Shown one piece after another: positions 19,758 through 27,129 of a stretch of DNA of 29,491 nucleotides (the stretch's first letter is position 1; every line of letters begins with the position of its first letter). This DNA is from a virus. Under the pieces are notes generated by a model, which saw only the letters and a list, made by a program, of their open reading frames with translations, was not told the origin of the DNA and did no database searches. Location of the stretch: IMG/VR virus record IMGVR_UViG_3300028581_004268, positions 1-29,491 of that record, one strand, 5' to 3'. Position numbers and translations under genes: made by a program.

Positions 19758-20341
19758 ACATTAATACCCCTCAGCAAACGGTCAACTTGTCCATCAAATT
19801 CACGGTCAAGGCGATCTTGTGCATAAACTTGAACATCATCGGTAGTTATTAAAGCCTGATCCATCATTTGTGGAACAGATAAAGCGTAAAGCTGTTTAAT
19901 TGGATAGCGTTCAGATCCTTTTCGCATCAAAACTCCAACCCCTCCATTTTTAAATTGTTTGACAAAGGCATTAGGTAATGGTTTAAGCCCAGTGGTAAGT
20001 ACTCCAGCTTTTACTTTCTTGCCTACAATTCGTTTGCTTAGTGCTTTTTTAGGATCTACATTAAATTTAATTAGCGGTAAACCAGTACCACGTGCGGTAA
20101 TTTTCCCAGACTGACCATCCCTATCTGTGGCAACCGCTTTAGTTATCGCTATTGCTTTTCTTACTTCTGGTTGTTTGATATAGTAGCGTTCACAAATTGC
20201 CTTAACCATCATCTGTCTAACCCCAGTTGTGGTTCTATTTATGGCATTTGCCATTGCCTTATTTATACCGTTCGGTATTTCTGAAAGCAATAATTTCGCT
20301 AAATCGAGCTTTTTGCTATCAATCTCAATAAAGTGACTCAT
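19754..20341 (-). CDS. Z: minor tail protein Z, lambda gpZ-like
   Basis: 195 aa from ATG 20341. The pattern NKAMANAINRTTTGVRQMMV, then YIKQPEVRKAIAITKA and a basic middle, is that of the prophage minor tail protein Z family, which in lambda joins tail and head. The upstream open frame adds 10 residues, but the ATG at 20341 overlaps the previous stop as ATGA and is the better start. It is strongly basic, as usual. Confidence 0.85.
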   Translation of the reverse strand: MSHFIEIDSKKLDLAKLLLSEIPNGINKAMANAINRTTTGVRQMMVKAICERYYIKQPEVRKAIAITKAVATDRDGQSGKITARGTGLPLIKFNVDPKKALSKRIVGKKVKAGVLTTGLKPLPNAFVKQFKNGGVGVLMRKGSERYPIKQLYALSVPQMMDQALITTDDVQVYAQDRLDREFDGQVDRLLRGINV

Positions 20342-20664
20342 CCTATGACTCCTTGCAATTTCAAAATACAAACTCCAGAATCAACCGCAAAGTTAAAGAC
20401 TAAATACGGCACGTTATCAAATGTAATTCTTTCACCATTAGCCAACCGGTACGGATAATCAACCCATTTATAAATAACTTCAACATCATATTGAATCAAG
20501 CCATCATTAAACTCATCAACTTTGTTAAAAGAGCGCCCATGAACATCATTTGAACTAATCATGCAATTAATTGTAGCGCCATGAAGTAAGTGAGTCTCCG
20601 TGAACTCATCGGAATTAAAAAACACTTGATTAATATCAAGTGTTATCTGGTCTTTAAAGCTCAC
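20338..20664 (-). CDS. head-tail connector, lambda FII-like
   Basis: 108 aa. The segment EFTETHLLHGATINCMISSN and the end CILKLQGVIG, together with its place after the capsid gene and before Z, match the small head-tail joining proteins of the lambda gpFII type. It overlaps Z by ATGA and follows the capsid gene by 10 bp. The sequence match is moderate; the context is strong. Confidence 0.7.
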   Translation of the reverse strand: MSFKDQITLDINQVFFNSDEFTETHLLHGATINCMISSNDVHGRSFNKVDEFNDGLIQYDVEVIYKWVDYPYRLANGERITFDNVPYLVFNFAVDSGVCILKLQGVIG

Positions 20665-20674
20665 GGTTTACTCC

Positions 20675-21784
20675 TTATGCTTCTTTTACTGCTTTTGATG
20701 AGGATTTTTGAGCTGCAATAATACCATCTAATTTATCAGCAGTAACCGTTGATGGGCAAACTGTAATAGTTAAGAATGCATCCAAGTTTTTTGGAATTGG
20801 AATTGGTCGCGATTTCAATTCTAAATATGTTGCAATTGGATTTGGTGTTTCCCACATCCGAGGATAACGCGCAATTGGCATACCAGCAGCATTAAGCATA
20901 CCAGTATAAACTGCACCGTAACCAAATTGCCCCATACCATCGGTTGAACCGAGAATCACTTTATTGTGATCAATCATCGGCTTCTCTTTATTGCCGTCCA
21001 TTTCATCAATAAACCACTCAAGATATTCGTATAACTCCAACCCCATATAAGATCCAATATACTTAACGCCATTACCCAACCATTTTGGAGTCCAGTTACC
21101 ATAAGTTGTTTTAATGAACTTTTGTTCATTTAACCATGCGGTACTGCGTTTAAACAATTTTGCGGCAGTGCTACCCAAGATAGCTATATCTGCGCGCAAT
21201 CCACTTGCTTGCTTCATGAATTGAGTGGTCCAATCATCAAAGTCTTCAGTAGGATTAAATGCATCGGGTTTGTCCCAGCTCTTAGCTGTTTTAGATATAT
21301 CCAGAAAATTCCATTTTTCAGTCAAGTCTAACTTCTGATCTACACCGTCACCGCGCATATAGACAACACCATCATTGATTAATCGAGCACACAGCCACTC
21401 TTCACGGCGGGTGATCATGTTATCCATCATAACAAAATCCGATTTCATGATCTTACCTGCACGAGCGGCTAATGATTCGCCAGAATACACTGTTGACCCA
21501 AAACCACGTTTAATCACATCAGCAGCAGTGGTTACAGTATGTTGCCCAACATTTGGTGGGGTAAATGATTTAAAATCAAAACCTGGACGCTCAACAGTAC
21601 TAGTCCCTTTTTTTTCAGAAAAGAATGGCGCAACAGCACGACCAAATTTTTTAACATCAAAATCAATATACTCGGCTTCACTTTTTATCACTTCTGGAAA
21701 CAACATACTTTTAACAAAAGTTCGTGGCTCAGGGATTAACTCCAACGCAGCAATCATTCTGCGAGTATCAAAAATATTAATCAT
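20675..21784 (-). CDS. E: major capsid protein, lambda gpE-like
   Basis: 369 aa, normal for the gpE family. Typical segments are MINIFDTRRMIAALELIPEP, EYIDFDVKKFGRAVAPFFSE, RREEWLCARLINDGVVYMRG and the C-terminal MWETPNPIATYLELKSRPIP. It forms the HK97-fold shell, stabilised by gpD. It starts 3 bp after the decoration gene. It is the most recognisable protein of the lambda-like half. Confidence 0.95.
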   Translation of the reverse strand: MINIFDTRRMIAALELIPEPRTFVKSMLFPEVIKSEAEYIDFDVKKFGRAVAPFFSEKKGTSTVERPGFDFKSFTPPNVGQHTVTTAADVIKRGFGSTVYSGESLAARAGKIMKSDFVMMDNMITRREEWLCARLINDGVVYMRGDGVDQKLDLTEKWNFLDISKTAKSWDKPDAFNPTEDFDDWTTQFMKQASGLRADIAILGSTAAKLFKRSTAWLNEQKFIKTTYGNWTPKWLGNGVKYIGSYMGLELYEYLEWFIDEMDGNKEKPMIDHNKVILGSTDGMGQFGYGAVYTGMLNAAGMPIARYPRMWETPNPIATYLELKSRPIPIPKNLDAFLTITVCPSTVTADKLDGIIAAQKSSSKAVKEA

Positions 21785-21787
21785 TAG

Positions 21788-22162
21788 TTACCCTTTCGTA
21801 ACATTATTAAAAAACAGCTGTAATAAACGAGCTGAGTGCTTCATATCAGCTGCAGCGGTTCCTGCAGCAAACGTCAAATGGCTAACATTAAACTCACCAC
21901 TGTAGTAAACTGGAATAATCACATCGGCAGCCGTAGCATCCACATCTTCAGCCAAAACCGCATACGGATTTTTACTATCATCAACGGCAGATTTGTTAAC
22001 TAGTACCATTTTCTGAGTACTAGGAACTAAACCTAAAACAGCACCGCGCTTTAAATTTTGTCCTTTAGTTAAAATTTCTGTACCAGTTATCACTGGACAA
22101 GTAGCACCACTAAATAGACCATCATAATCTTGCCGTTGGCTGGTTGTTACATCTTGAGTCAT
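21788..22162 (-). CDS. D: head decoration protein, lambda gpD-like
   Basis: 124 aa, HDPD family. The opening (QDYDGLFSGATCPVITGTEI), followed by LTKGQNLKRGAVLGLV and the PYAVLAEDVDATAADVIIPV block with YYSGEFN, is characteristic. It binds as trimers to the expanded capsid to hold the DNA pressure. Its start overlaps the stop of the protease/scaffold gene (single base), and it is followed by the capsid gene, the same order C-D-E as in lambda. Confidence 0.95.
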   Translation of the reverse strand: MTQDVTTSQRQDYDGLFSGATCPVITGTEILTKGQNLKRGAVLGLVPSTQKMVLVNKSAVDDSKNPYAVLAEDVDATAADVIIPVYYSGEFNVSHLTFAAGTAAADMKHSARLLQLFFNNVTKG

Positions 22163-22527
22163 TATTTGTTACTCCCTTCAAAAACAGCTAAAAAAGCTGC
22201 GTCTTCTTTTTCTTCCTGCGTATTCCCTGCTGGATCTGTTTGGGTGGATGTAATCTTATTAACCGCACCAGCATCAGCCATTACATTTTTAATATGCGTT
22301 TTACGTTGCTGAGCCTCAGCTTTCATAATTAAAAATGAAACATCAGCAGCCGTAGCACCAGTATCAAATTTAGCTTTCGCTAAAATATCTTTGTGACCAA
22401 GAGCTTCAAGCTCTTCAATTTCTTTAATCCGCGCGCGCTCGGCTGTTTGACCAGCTTGGTATGCAGCGGTATAAACTTCATCATAAGTTGCCTTATGTTC
22501 TTTTTGGAATGCTTCAACTGTCAGCAT
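22162..22527 (-). CDS. nested scaffold protein (Nu3-like internal start)
   Basis: In-frame ATG at 22527, codon 225 of the protease gene, with AAGAAGGAG upstream (9 bases between GGAG and ATG), stronger than the start of the gene itself. It gives a 121-aa, charged, helical protein identical to the scaffold domain. Lambda makes Nu3 from the 3' end of gene C in the same way. Inferred from the ribosome site and domain border. Confidence 0.75.
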   Translation of the reverse strand: MLTVEAFQKEHKATYDEVYTAAYQAGQTAERARIKEIEELEALGHKDILAKAKFDTGATAADVSFLIMKAEAQQRKTHIKNVMADAGAVNKITSTQTDPAGNTQEEKEDAAFLAVFEGSNK

Positions 22528-23199
22528 TACGTGTGCTCCTTCTTTAGATAAAAAATTAGCCACTGGACTAGTGGCTGGTGGTGGTAAATGATGTTTGATT
22601 TTCTCTGCATAAGCATTACCAAAATCAATACCATTTAATATTAAATTTCCATTACTTTCATAATGAGAATCTAATTCTATATCGTCAATTACCATATCAA
22701 CAAAACCAAGCTTTAGTGCTTCATCCGCAGTAAACCATGTCTCATTATTCATCATAGTTGCGATTTCACTATGTGCCATCCCTGTTTTATCGTGATAGAC
22801 TGTTTGCATAGTTGCATTCATCTTTTCCAAAGTTTCTGCAGCCTTAGCGAATTCTTGACTATCGCCATATATAACAGTTGAGGCATTATGAATCATTAGT
22901 AGCGTGTTTCTTGGCATTACTACCTTATCCCCAGCCATTGCAATGATACTAGCGGCACTTGCAGCAAGACCATCAATATAAGTAATTTTATGACCTTTGA
23001 AGTTTTTAATAATGCCGTAAATAGCATGCCCTGTAAATAAATCACCACCAGGGCTATTGATATGCACATGAAGCGTTTCAGATTTTATTGACTTCAACCG
23101 CGAAATCAAATCTTTAGGGTTATTTTCTTCTTTTCCAATAACACCGTAAATATGCAATTCGGCTTCACCATTAGCAGTAGCTTTAATTTCTAAATCCAT
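22162..23199 (-). CDS. ClpP-like head maturation protease fused to scaffold
   Basis: 345 aa. Residues 1-185 are an S14-type protease: HVHINSPGGDLFTGHAIYGI, then the nucleophile Ser81 in GLAASAAS and the general base His104 in LLMIHNAS; an Asp in the following helix region completes the triad. Residues about 225-345 are a charged helical scaffold domain starting MLTVEAFQKEHKATYDEVYT. It plays the part of lambda gpC plus gpNu3, although lambda gpC is S49. The ribosome-site region is part of the 187-bp repeat, and the portal gene is 2.1 kb away because a moron intervenes. Confidence 0.9.
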   Translation of the reverse strand: MDLEIKATANGEAELHIYGVIGKEENNPKDLISRLKSIKSETLHVHINSPGGDLFTGHAIYGIIKNFKGHKITYIDGLAASAASIIAMAGDKVVMPRNTLLMIHNASTVIYGDSQEFAKAAETLEKMNATMQTVYHDKTGMAHSEIATMMNNETWFTADEALKLGFVDMVIDDIELDSHYESNGNLILNGIDFGNAYAEKIKHHLPPPATSPVANFLSKEGAHVMLTVEAFQKEHKATYDEVYTAAYQAGQTAERARIKEIEELEALGHKDILAKAKFDTGATAADVSFLIMKAEAQQRKTHIKNVMADAGAVNKITSTQTDPAGNTQEEKEDAAFLAVFEGSNK

Positions 23200-23205
23200 T
23201 AACGA

Positions 23206-23392
23206 TTTTCCTTAAAATTCTATTAAAATGCAATCGGCAATAAAAAAACCACCCGAAGGTGGTTTTAGTTATAACTATCTGTTTTATTCGGTTACCGGTT
23301 TAGCTGGTAACACTCAAATTAATGCTTGGTTGGCTCGGTAAAGAGTAACGCCAGATCATCGGTATCAACATACAGCCGATCTTCATGTTCCA
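23206..23392. repeat. 187-bp direct repeat, copy B
   Basis: Partner of 11370-11556 (two mismatches). Here the 40-aa ORF that runs into the repeat is complete, so this is probably the original copy. Confidence 0.95.
23242..23263 (-). terminator. repeat-borne intrinsic terminator, copy B
   Basis: Minus-strand ACCACC-TTCG-GGTGGT followed by T7. It ends the antirepressor unit before the capsid protease gene. Confidence 0.9.
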
Positions 23393-23441
23393 GAAAACGC
23401 ACCATCCGCCCATTAAAATAATTACTAAATTTTTCTGCCAT
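23319..23441 (-). CDS. 40-aa antirepressor-associated ORF
   Basis: Starts MAEKFSNYFNGRMVRFLEHE, 1 bp after the stop of the antirepressor, so coupled translation is likely. Homologue of the 39-aa ORF at 1866-1985 (YFNG-[KR]-x-VRF motif), which likewise follows an antirepressor, and truncated in repeat copy A. The end is acidic and hydrophobic (VDTDDLALLF). Conservation of both sequence and position in two loci with different antirepressors suggests a common functional role. Unknown family. Confidence 0.72.
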   Translation of the reverse strand: MAEKFSNYFNGRMVRFLEHEDRLYVDTDDLALLFTEPTKH

Positions 23442-23442
23442 T

Positions 23443-24609
23443 TTATGCCACCTTATTTAAAACTGCATTTATATCAATCTGATACACATCTCGCCATGCT
23501 TGCGCTGGATACGAATGTACCGCACCATAGCGGTCATCTGGAATATCTTTAATAACTAAACCATTTCGATTACAGAAGTAAGTTAATTTCAAACCGCTAA
23601 CTTTTATATATTTTAGCCGACTTTGCACCGCTAAAATTGTGGCATACTCATATTCTGACACAGGGCTGCTTAATTTTGCTTCAAGTTGACAAATTTTCTC
23701 ATCGCGTAACTTGAGCTTATCATTCGCGCGGGCTAATTTGCCTAATGCTGAAGCTTCGCGTTTGGAGCCAATTTGCGCCTTTTCTCGAATGGCTTGGCAA
23801 AGTTCATCACCCAAGAAATTATAACTACGTTGTAACTGCTCTTTCTCTTCCTCGGATTTGATCACCATCAAGGCTAAATCTTTGGCGCTCGGTAACGCTG
23901 GAGCTGTAGCAACAGGCTGTGCGCTAATTTGCGGCACACCACCAGCTAATTGATTTTCTAATTCTTGCCAGCGGTCCACTAAATCGGCGGTAAATTCTGG
24001 CGAGAGTTGCGCGACTACCACATAGCTATCTCGTTTGTTGACATGATACACTGTTTTAGGGCGGCCAACTTTACTTTCAGAGTTTTCCTCAATTTGAGTA
24101 AAACTAATTAACTCTTTGTTCTGTAACATTTCCATCGTGCGTTTTACGTTATCATGACGACGTTTAACAACATTTGCAATCTCTTGGCTCGACATCATTA
24201 ATGGCTCGCTTGCCTTAACTGAATTTAATTCAATTTTATTTGTCTCTGGTGACGTTTGAGGTGCTGCTGGCTTAAATAATGGTATTAGAGTGTTTTTTAC
24301 AAATTCAAGTACATGAGATATATATTTAGCTTCTGGCGCATTAACAATTAGCTCACCAATTTGAGCTATGCTAATGAAAAAATCTTCTCGTGGGACAAAT
24401 CCTTTATGGTTAGTATATTGCAACAGCATCGGCTTAGATAAAACTGCCTGTGCTGATTCTTTGGTATACCCCAAATGCAAAAAGACTGGATAAGCAATAA
24501 CCAGTTTGTTTTCGGTGTCAACAAATGTGAAGCAGTTAAGTAGATTTTCTAAAACGTGTTGTTTGGATGTTCTGGACGAATTTGTCGCCATTGGCATAGT
24601 ATTTAACAT
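23443..24609 (-). CDS. Rha-type antirepressor with C4-controlled leader
   Basis: 388 aa. Residues about 20-112 are an N-terminal domain whose end (EFVKNTLIPLF, 102-112) resembles that of the Bro-N antirepressor at 688. Residues 138-222 are a Rha domain (MSSQEIANVVKRRHDNVKRT, then KRDSYVVVAQLSPEFTADLV). Residues about 250-305 are charged coiled coil. The final 75 residues (LKYIKVSGLKLTYFCNRNGL, then DDRYGAVHSYPAQAWRDV) are a C-terminal domain found in phage antirepressors. The gene lies within the late operon between portal and protease but has its own C4 locus upstream and terminator downstream. The ribosome site AGGA is covered by element b'' of the leader. Confidence 0.82.
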   Translation of the reverse strand: MLNTMPMATNSSRTSKQHVLENLLNCFTFVDTENKLVIAYPVFLHLGYTKESAQAVLSKPMLLQYTNHKGFVPREDFFISIAQIGELIVNAPEAKYISHVLEFVKNTLIPLFKPAAPQTSPETNKIELNSVKASEPLMMSSQEIANVVKRRHDNVKRTMEMLQNKELISFTQIEENSESKVGRPKTVYHVNKRDSYVVVAQLSPEFTADLVDRWQELENQLAGGVPQISAQPVATAPALPSAKDLALMVIKSEEEKEQLQRSYNFLGDELCQAIREKAQIGSKREASALGKLARANDKLKLRDEKICQLEAKLSSPVSEYEYATILAVQSRLKYIKVSGLKLTYFCNRNGLVIKDIPDDRYGAVHSYPAQAWRDVYQIDINAVLNKVA

Positions 24610-24618
24610 GATTATTTC

Positions 24619-24688
24619 CTAGTAGAAAATATTGTTACGAATTATCTACCTTGTGGGTAGAGCTGGAGCTTCGTAACACCGCTACTAG
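24619..24688 (-). promoter_or_regulatory. C4 target and RBS-masking leader, locus 2
   Basis: On the minus strand: target b CTAGTAG (24688-24682), a GTTACGAA (24677-24670), then the C4-like copies TTCGTAAC (24641-24634) and CTACTAG (24625-24619), the last running straight into AGGA of the ribosome site, 9 bases before the ATG. All pairings with C4 RNA 2 are perfect. The order and spacing of the target pair are the same as in locus 1: 4 bases between b and a in both. Confidence 0.82.
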
Positions 24689-24730
24689 ACGGCTGTTGCT
24701 TATTGGATATTCGGCAACACTCCAACCCAT
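24635..24730 (-). CDS. leader ORF carrying the C4 target, locus 2
   Basis: 31-aa ORF starting MGWSVAEYPISNSRLVAVLR. The V-A-E-Y and S-R-L-V-A-V motifs match the leader ORF of locus 1 although the nucleotides of the C4 target differ. Its TAA stop lies within the second copy of a' (TTCGTAAC), so a translating ribosome would open the fold that masks the antirepressor start. It is in the position of P1 orfX/icd. No strong ribosome site is seen before the ATG. Confidence 0.55.
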   Translation of the reverse strand: MGWSVAEYPISNSRLVAVLRSSSSTHKVDNS

Positions 24731-24749
24731 TGATTTTGAGCGTGGAAAT

Positions 24750-24809
24750 AAAAAAAGCCATTGAACGGTTGGCGCCGCTAGTAGTTAATTGTAGGAGTTA
24801 CGAATTCCT
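24750..24809 (-). ncRNA. C4-type antisense RNA, locus 2
   Basis: Minus strand, 5' end at the hairpin AGGA-loop-TCCT (24809-24793), which exposes a' TTCGTAAC (24804-24797). Then b' CTACTAG (24784-24778), a GC-rich segment (GCGGCGCC) and the seven-T run (24756-24750). Same length (60-62 nt), same 9-base hairpin loop, same end (ATGGC then T7) as C4 RNA 1. a' and b' differ from locus 1 in 3 and 4 bases, and the targets changed with them, so the two RNAs should not cross-react. Confidence 0.83.
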
Positions 24810-24815
24810 GCCCGT

Positions 24816-24824
24816 ATTATATCA
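24816..24824 (-). promoter_or_regulatory. extended -10 promoter of C4 RNA 2
   Basis: TGA-TATAAT on the minus strand, six bases before the C4 hairpin, the same distance as in locus 1. No good -35. It overlaps the region just after the stop of the tiny membrane gene. Confidence 0.68.
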
Positions 24825-24829
24825 CATCA

Positions 24830-24940
24830 TTATTTCAATACCATAATTAATGGCGGTAAATATTTTATGACGAATATTGCAATTATACCCCATGCTATTG
24901 CTTGTAATGCTTTAGATTCTTTAATTAATTTTAGGCACAT
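24830..24940 (-). CDS. 36-aa tiny membrane protein
   Basis: Starts MCLKLIKESKALQAIAWGII; charged head, one transmembrane helix (about residues 11-33). The head and A-W-G motif resemble the 41-aa protein at 25049 (LEIIRDSVSLQALLWGVI). A GTG 12 codons upstream (24976) with AAGGGA is an in-frame alternative start, the same layout as in other modules. It lies between hairpin copy 4 and the C4 promoter. Confidence 0.6.
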   Translation of the reverse strand: MCLKLIKESKALQAIAWGIIAIFVIKYLPPLIMVLK

Positions 24941-25001
24941 ATAAAACCACCTATTGACTTTTTGAAAAATTACCACTATAATATCCCTTGTTAAATATCA
25001 C

Positions 25002-25039
25002 AAAACCCCGACATATGAGCTCTAACTCGTCGGGGTTTT
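25002..25039. terminator. conserved bidirectional hairpin, copy 4
   Basis: CCCCGAC (25006-25012) / GTCGGGG (25029-25035), inner GAG/CTC, A4 and T4. Between two tiny membrane genes. Confidence 0.88.
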
Positions 25040-25048
25040 GCTTTTGCG

Positions 25049-25174
25049 CTATTTTTTAATGTTATCAAACCATGATTTTATTGTTGGTGCAACTCCACGA
25101 ATAGTTAACATTGCTATAACACCCCACAATAACGCCTGTAATGACACAGAGTCGCGTATAATTTCTAGAGCCAT
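25049..25174 (-). CDS. 41-aa tiny membrane protein
   Basis: Starts MALEIIRDSVSLQALLWGVI; one transmembrane helix (about residues 12-30), basic end (DNIKK). AGGAG lies 7 bases before the ATG; an in-frame ATG ten codons upstream (25204) has an AAGGA. Paralogue of 24830-24940. It is bounded by hairpins 5 and 4, so it is a self-contained unit placed directly after the portal gene. Confidence 0.62.
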   Translation of the reverse strand: MALEIIRDSVSLQALLWGVIAMLTIRGVAPTIKSWFDNIKK

Positions 25175-25234
25175 GATAAAACTCCTATTACTATATAAAT
25201 CCATTTATGGTATAATTCCTTTCTTCTCAATATA

Positions 25235-25273
25235 AAAACCCCGCATTAAGAGCGTCTAACTCTGCGGGGTTTT
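25235..25273. terminator. conserved bidirectional hairpin, copy 5
   Basis: CCCCGCA (25239-25245) / TGCGGGG (25263-25269): compared with the other copies both arms changed together (GAC/GTC to GCA/TGC), so the stem is under selection. Follows the portal gene. Confidence 0.88.
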
Positions 25274-25317
25274 GCTTTTGCATCAACCAATACAATAATT
25301 ACTTTACGTTAATAAAA

Positions 25318-26904
25318 TCATCGCTCAACTTTCTGAAGTTTATTTAGCATTGAATCACTTGAAACTGTTCCAGTATAAACAGGCTTTTCTGTTCTTCTAA
25401 TTTTATCCATGCCTAATTGCTCAGCTTCAAGAATTTTTATAATTTCATCATGATTTAACCCTGTAAGCTCTGCAGCTTCCCTAGCTCGAGTACTAAATCC
25501 ATATCTAACCCTCAATTCTGCGGCATTAACCTCTTTCTCACTATCAATCTGCGGCATACTATAACCATTGAAGTTAGCGCTGGACCAAGCAGCTTGAATT
25601 GCGAGGTCATCAAAGAAACCAGGCATCGCAATTCGACCTTTAGCAACAGCTTCCGATAACCATTCGCGATAAACTGGTTCACAGAACTTATTAACTAACC
25701 ATTTGCGACGAGTTTTAAACATTTCATGTGCTGCAATAATTGCTGCACGCGAAGCTGAATAACTCGAAGTAAAGTTTTTCATCATATATTCTGGTGGTAT
25801 TTCCAGTGCAACAGCTATCTGTTTGAGTATTGAATCAATAAAGGTATCAAATGATTGATTAGCTCCACCAGGGGTTGCTGTAACCATTTTTTCTCCTGGC
25901 TTTAATGTCATAACCATACCAGGAGCCATTTTATATAACGGGCTATCTTTGTAACCCTGTGCCTTGATTTCTTCAAGTAATTCACCAGTTGGGTCGTCCG
26001 TTTGAATGAATGCCGCAAACATAGTACGGACAATTGCACCCATAATTTCAGCTTCAGTATAGCGCGATAATTGCTTAAATGTATTAATCACAGGCGATAA
26101 CAACGGGATTCCTCGCCGTTGCTCAGGACGTTCAACGGTAAACAAATGCAAAATATTCCTACGTCCAGATTTTTCACCAAATACAGGTACTCGCGCCCAT
26201 TCTGTAGGTTTTACCGTTGCGTAATTAACCGCATACGGCAACTGATTAACTATATGATAGTGCGATGGCCTGCCAGTTGTGTCATCAATCTCAATCCCAG
26301 CTAAAATATTTTTATGTAAATCTCTAGATCTAGGATTTTGTACCCGATCCGCTTCGAGAAACTTTAGTTTTAAATCATAAATTGAGTTTTTACGCTCAAT
26401 TATTGGCATCAGAATAAATACATCACCGCTTAGTAATACTGAAAGCATGGCTAATTGTTGCATTTGTTCAAAATTTAATGTTCCAGTACTATCGCAACAA
26501 TCAGCATCGTTCGCCCACAGACCAAACTCAAACTCTATTTTCTTCTCTAATTCCCGTGCCACTTCGCGGTCAATACCAAGGTATTCATAATTAATATTAG
26601 CTGATAGTGTTAATCCACCGCCAACTACTCCGCTGGCAATACTTTTAATCGCTCCAGTCGCTAATGGTGTGGACATAAATAAATCACGACTGCGCTGTAC
26701 TAGTGTGTCACGATTTACAATTAAATCACTATCCGCAGATGTACTGAATGAATTCCAAAGCGCCGTAGTTGCGCTGCTAGCTGCACCGCCACCCCCTGAT
26801 CCACCGTAACCTGTTTGACTGTTCTGACCATATGAAGTATTTGAACCAGTTGTTGCATACGCATTAAATACTTGCTTTACTTTCGCTGTCAATTTTTCAA
26901 ACAT
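25318..26904 (-). CDS. B: portal protein, lambda gpB-like
   Basis: 528 aa, lambda-type portal family and normal length. Conserved parts: RDTLVQRSRDLFMSTPLATG at the start, then EFGLWANDADCCDSTGTLNF, HLFTVERPEQRRGIPLLSPV and the segment PPEYMMKNFTSSYSASRAAI. It forms the dodecameric ring through which DNA enters. A Gly/Ser-rich stretch lies near residues 20-45. It starts at the stop of gpW (overlap of one base). Confidence 0.95.
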   Translation of the reverse strand: MFEKLTAKVKQVFNAYATTGSNTSYGQNSQTGYGGSGGGGAASSATTALWNSFSTSADSDLIVNRDTLVQRSRDLFMSTPLATGAIKSIASGVVGGGLTLSANINYEYLGIDREVARELEKKIEFEFGLWANDADCCDSTGTLNFEQMQQLAMLSVLLSGDVFILMPIIERKNSIYDLKLKFLEADRVQNPRSRDLHKNILAGIEIDDTTGRPSHYHIVNQLPYAVNYATVKPTEWARVPVFGEKSGRRNILHLFTVERPEQRRGIPLLSPVINTFKQLSRYTEAEIMGAIVRTMFAAFIQTDDPTGELLEEIKAQGYKDSPLYKMAPGMVMTLKPGEKMVTATPGGANQSFDTFIDSILKQIAVALEIPPEYMMKNFTSSYSASRAAIIAAHEMFKTRRKWLVNKFCEPVYREWLSEAVAKGRIAMPGFFDDLAIQAAWSSANFNGYSMPQIDSEKEVNAAELRVRYGFSTRAREAAELTGLNHDEIIKILEAEQLGMDKIRRTEKPVYTGTVSSDSMLNKLQKVER

Positions 26905-27122
26905 TAATTTCCCCCTGGTGCAATTTGCATAACTCGTCTAAATGTTCCACTTAATCGCGCCACCTCACCACGCCAAAAAATAATCTCATCACGGATATTG
27001 GCCAAATCATAACGTGTTAACTGTCGGCTGCCAATCATGTAAGACTTTGCCCCGCGTAACGCCGCTAACTGTGCCGCTTTACACGCGCTTAGCATTTCTT
27101 TAGCTTCTTCCAATTCAGTCAT
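26904..27122 (-). CDS. W: head-tail connector, lambda gpW-like
   Basis: 72 aa. Small two-helix protein (MTELEEAKEMLSACKAAQLA, then YDLANIRDEIIFWRGEVARL) of the lambda gpW family, which plugs the portal after packaging. The place between terminase large subunit and portal is diagnostic. Seven bp after the terminase stop. Confidence 0.9.
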   Translation of the reverse strand: MTELEEAKEMLSACKAAQLAALRGAKSYMIGSRQLTRYDLANIRDEIIFWRGEVARLSGTFRRVMQIAPGGN

Positions 27123-27129
27123 GTTTTAC

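Noticed and set aside
21375-21905. Plus-strand open frame of 176 codons opposite the capsid and decoration genes
   Set aside because: It is antisense to two confidently assigned proteins, has no ribosome site and its composition mirrors the codons of the opposite strand.
2815-25273. CRISPR-like array made of the five repeated hairpins
   Set aside because: The copies are scattered over 22 kb with coding sequence between and are terminators with T-runs, not regularly spaced repeats.
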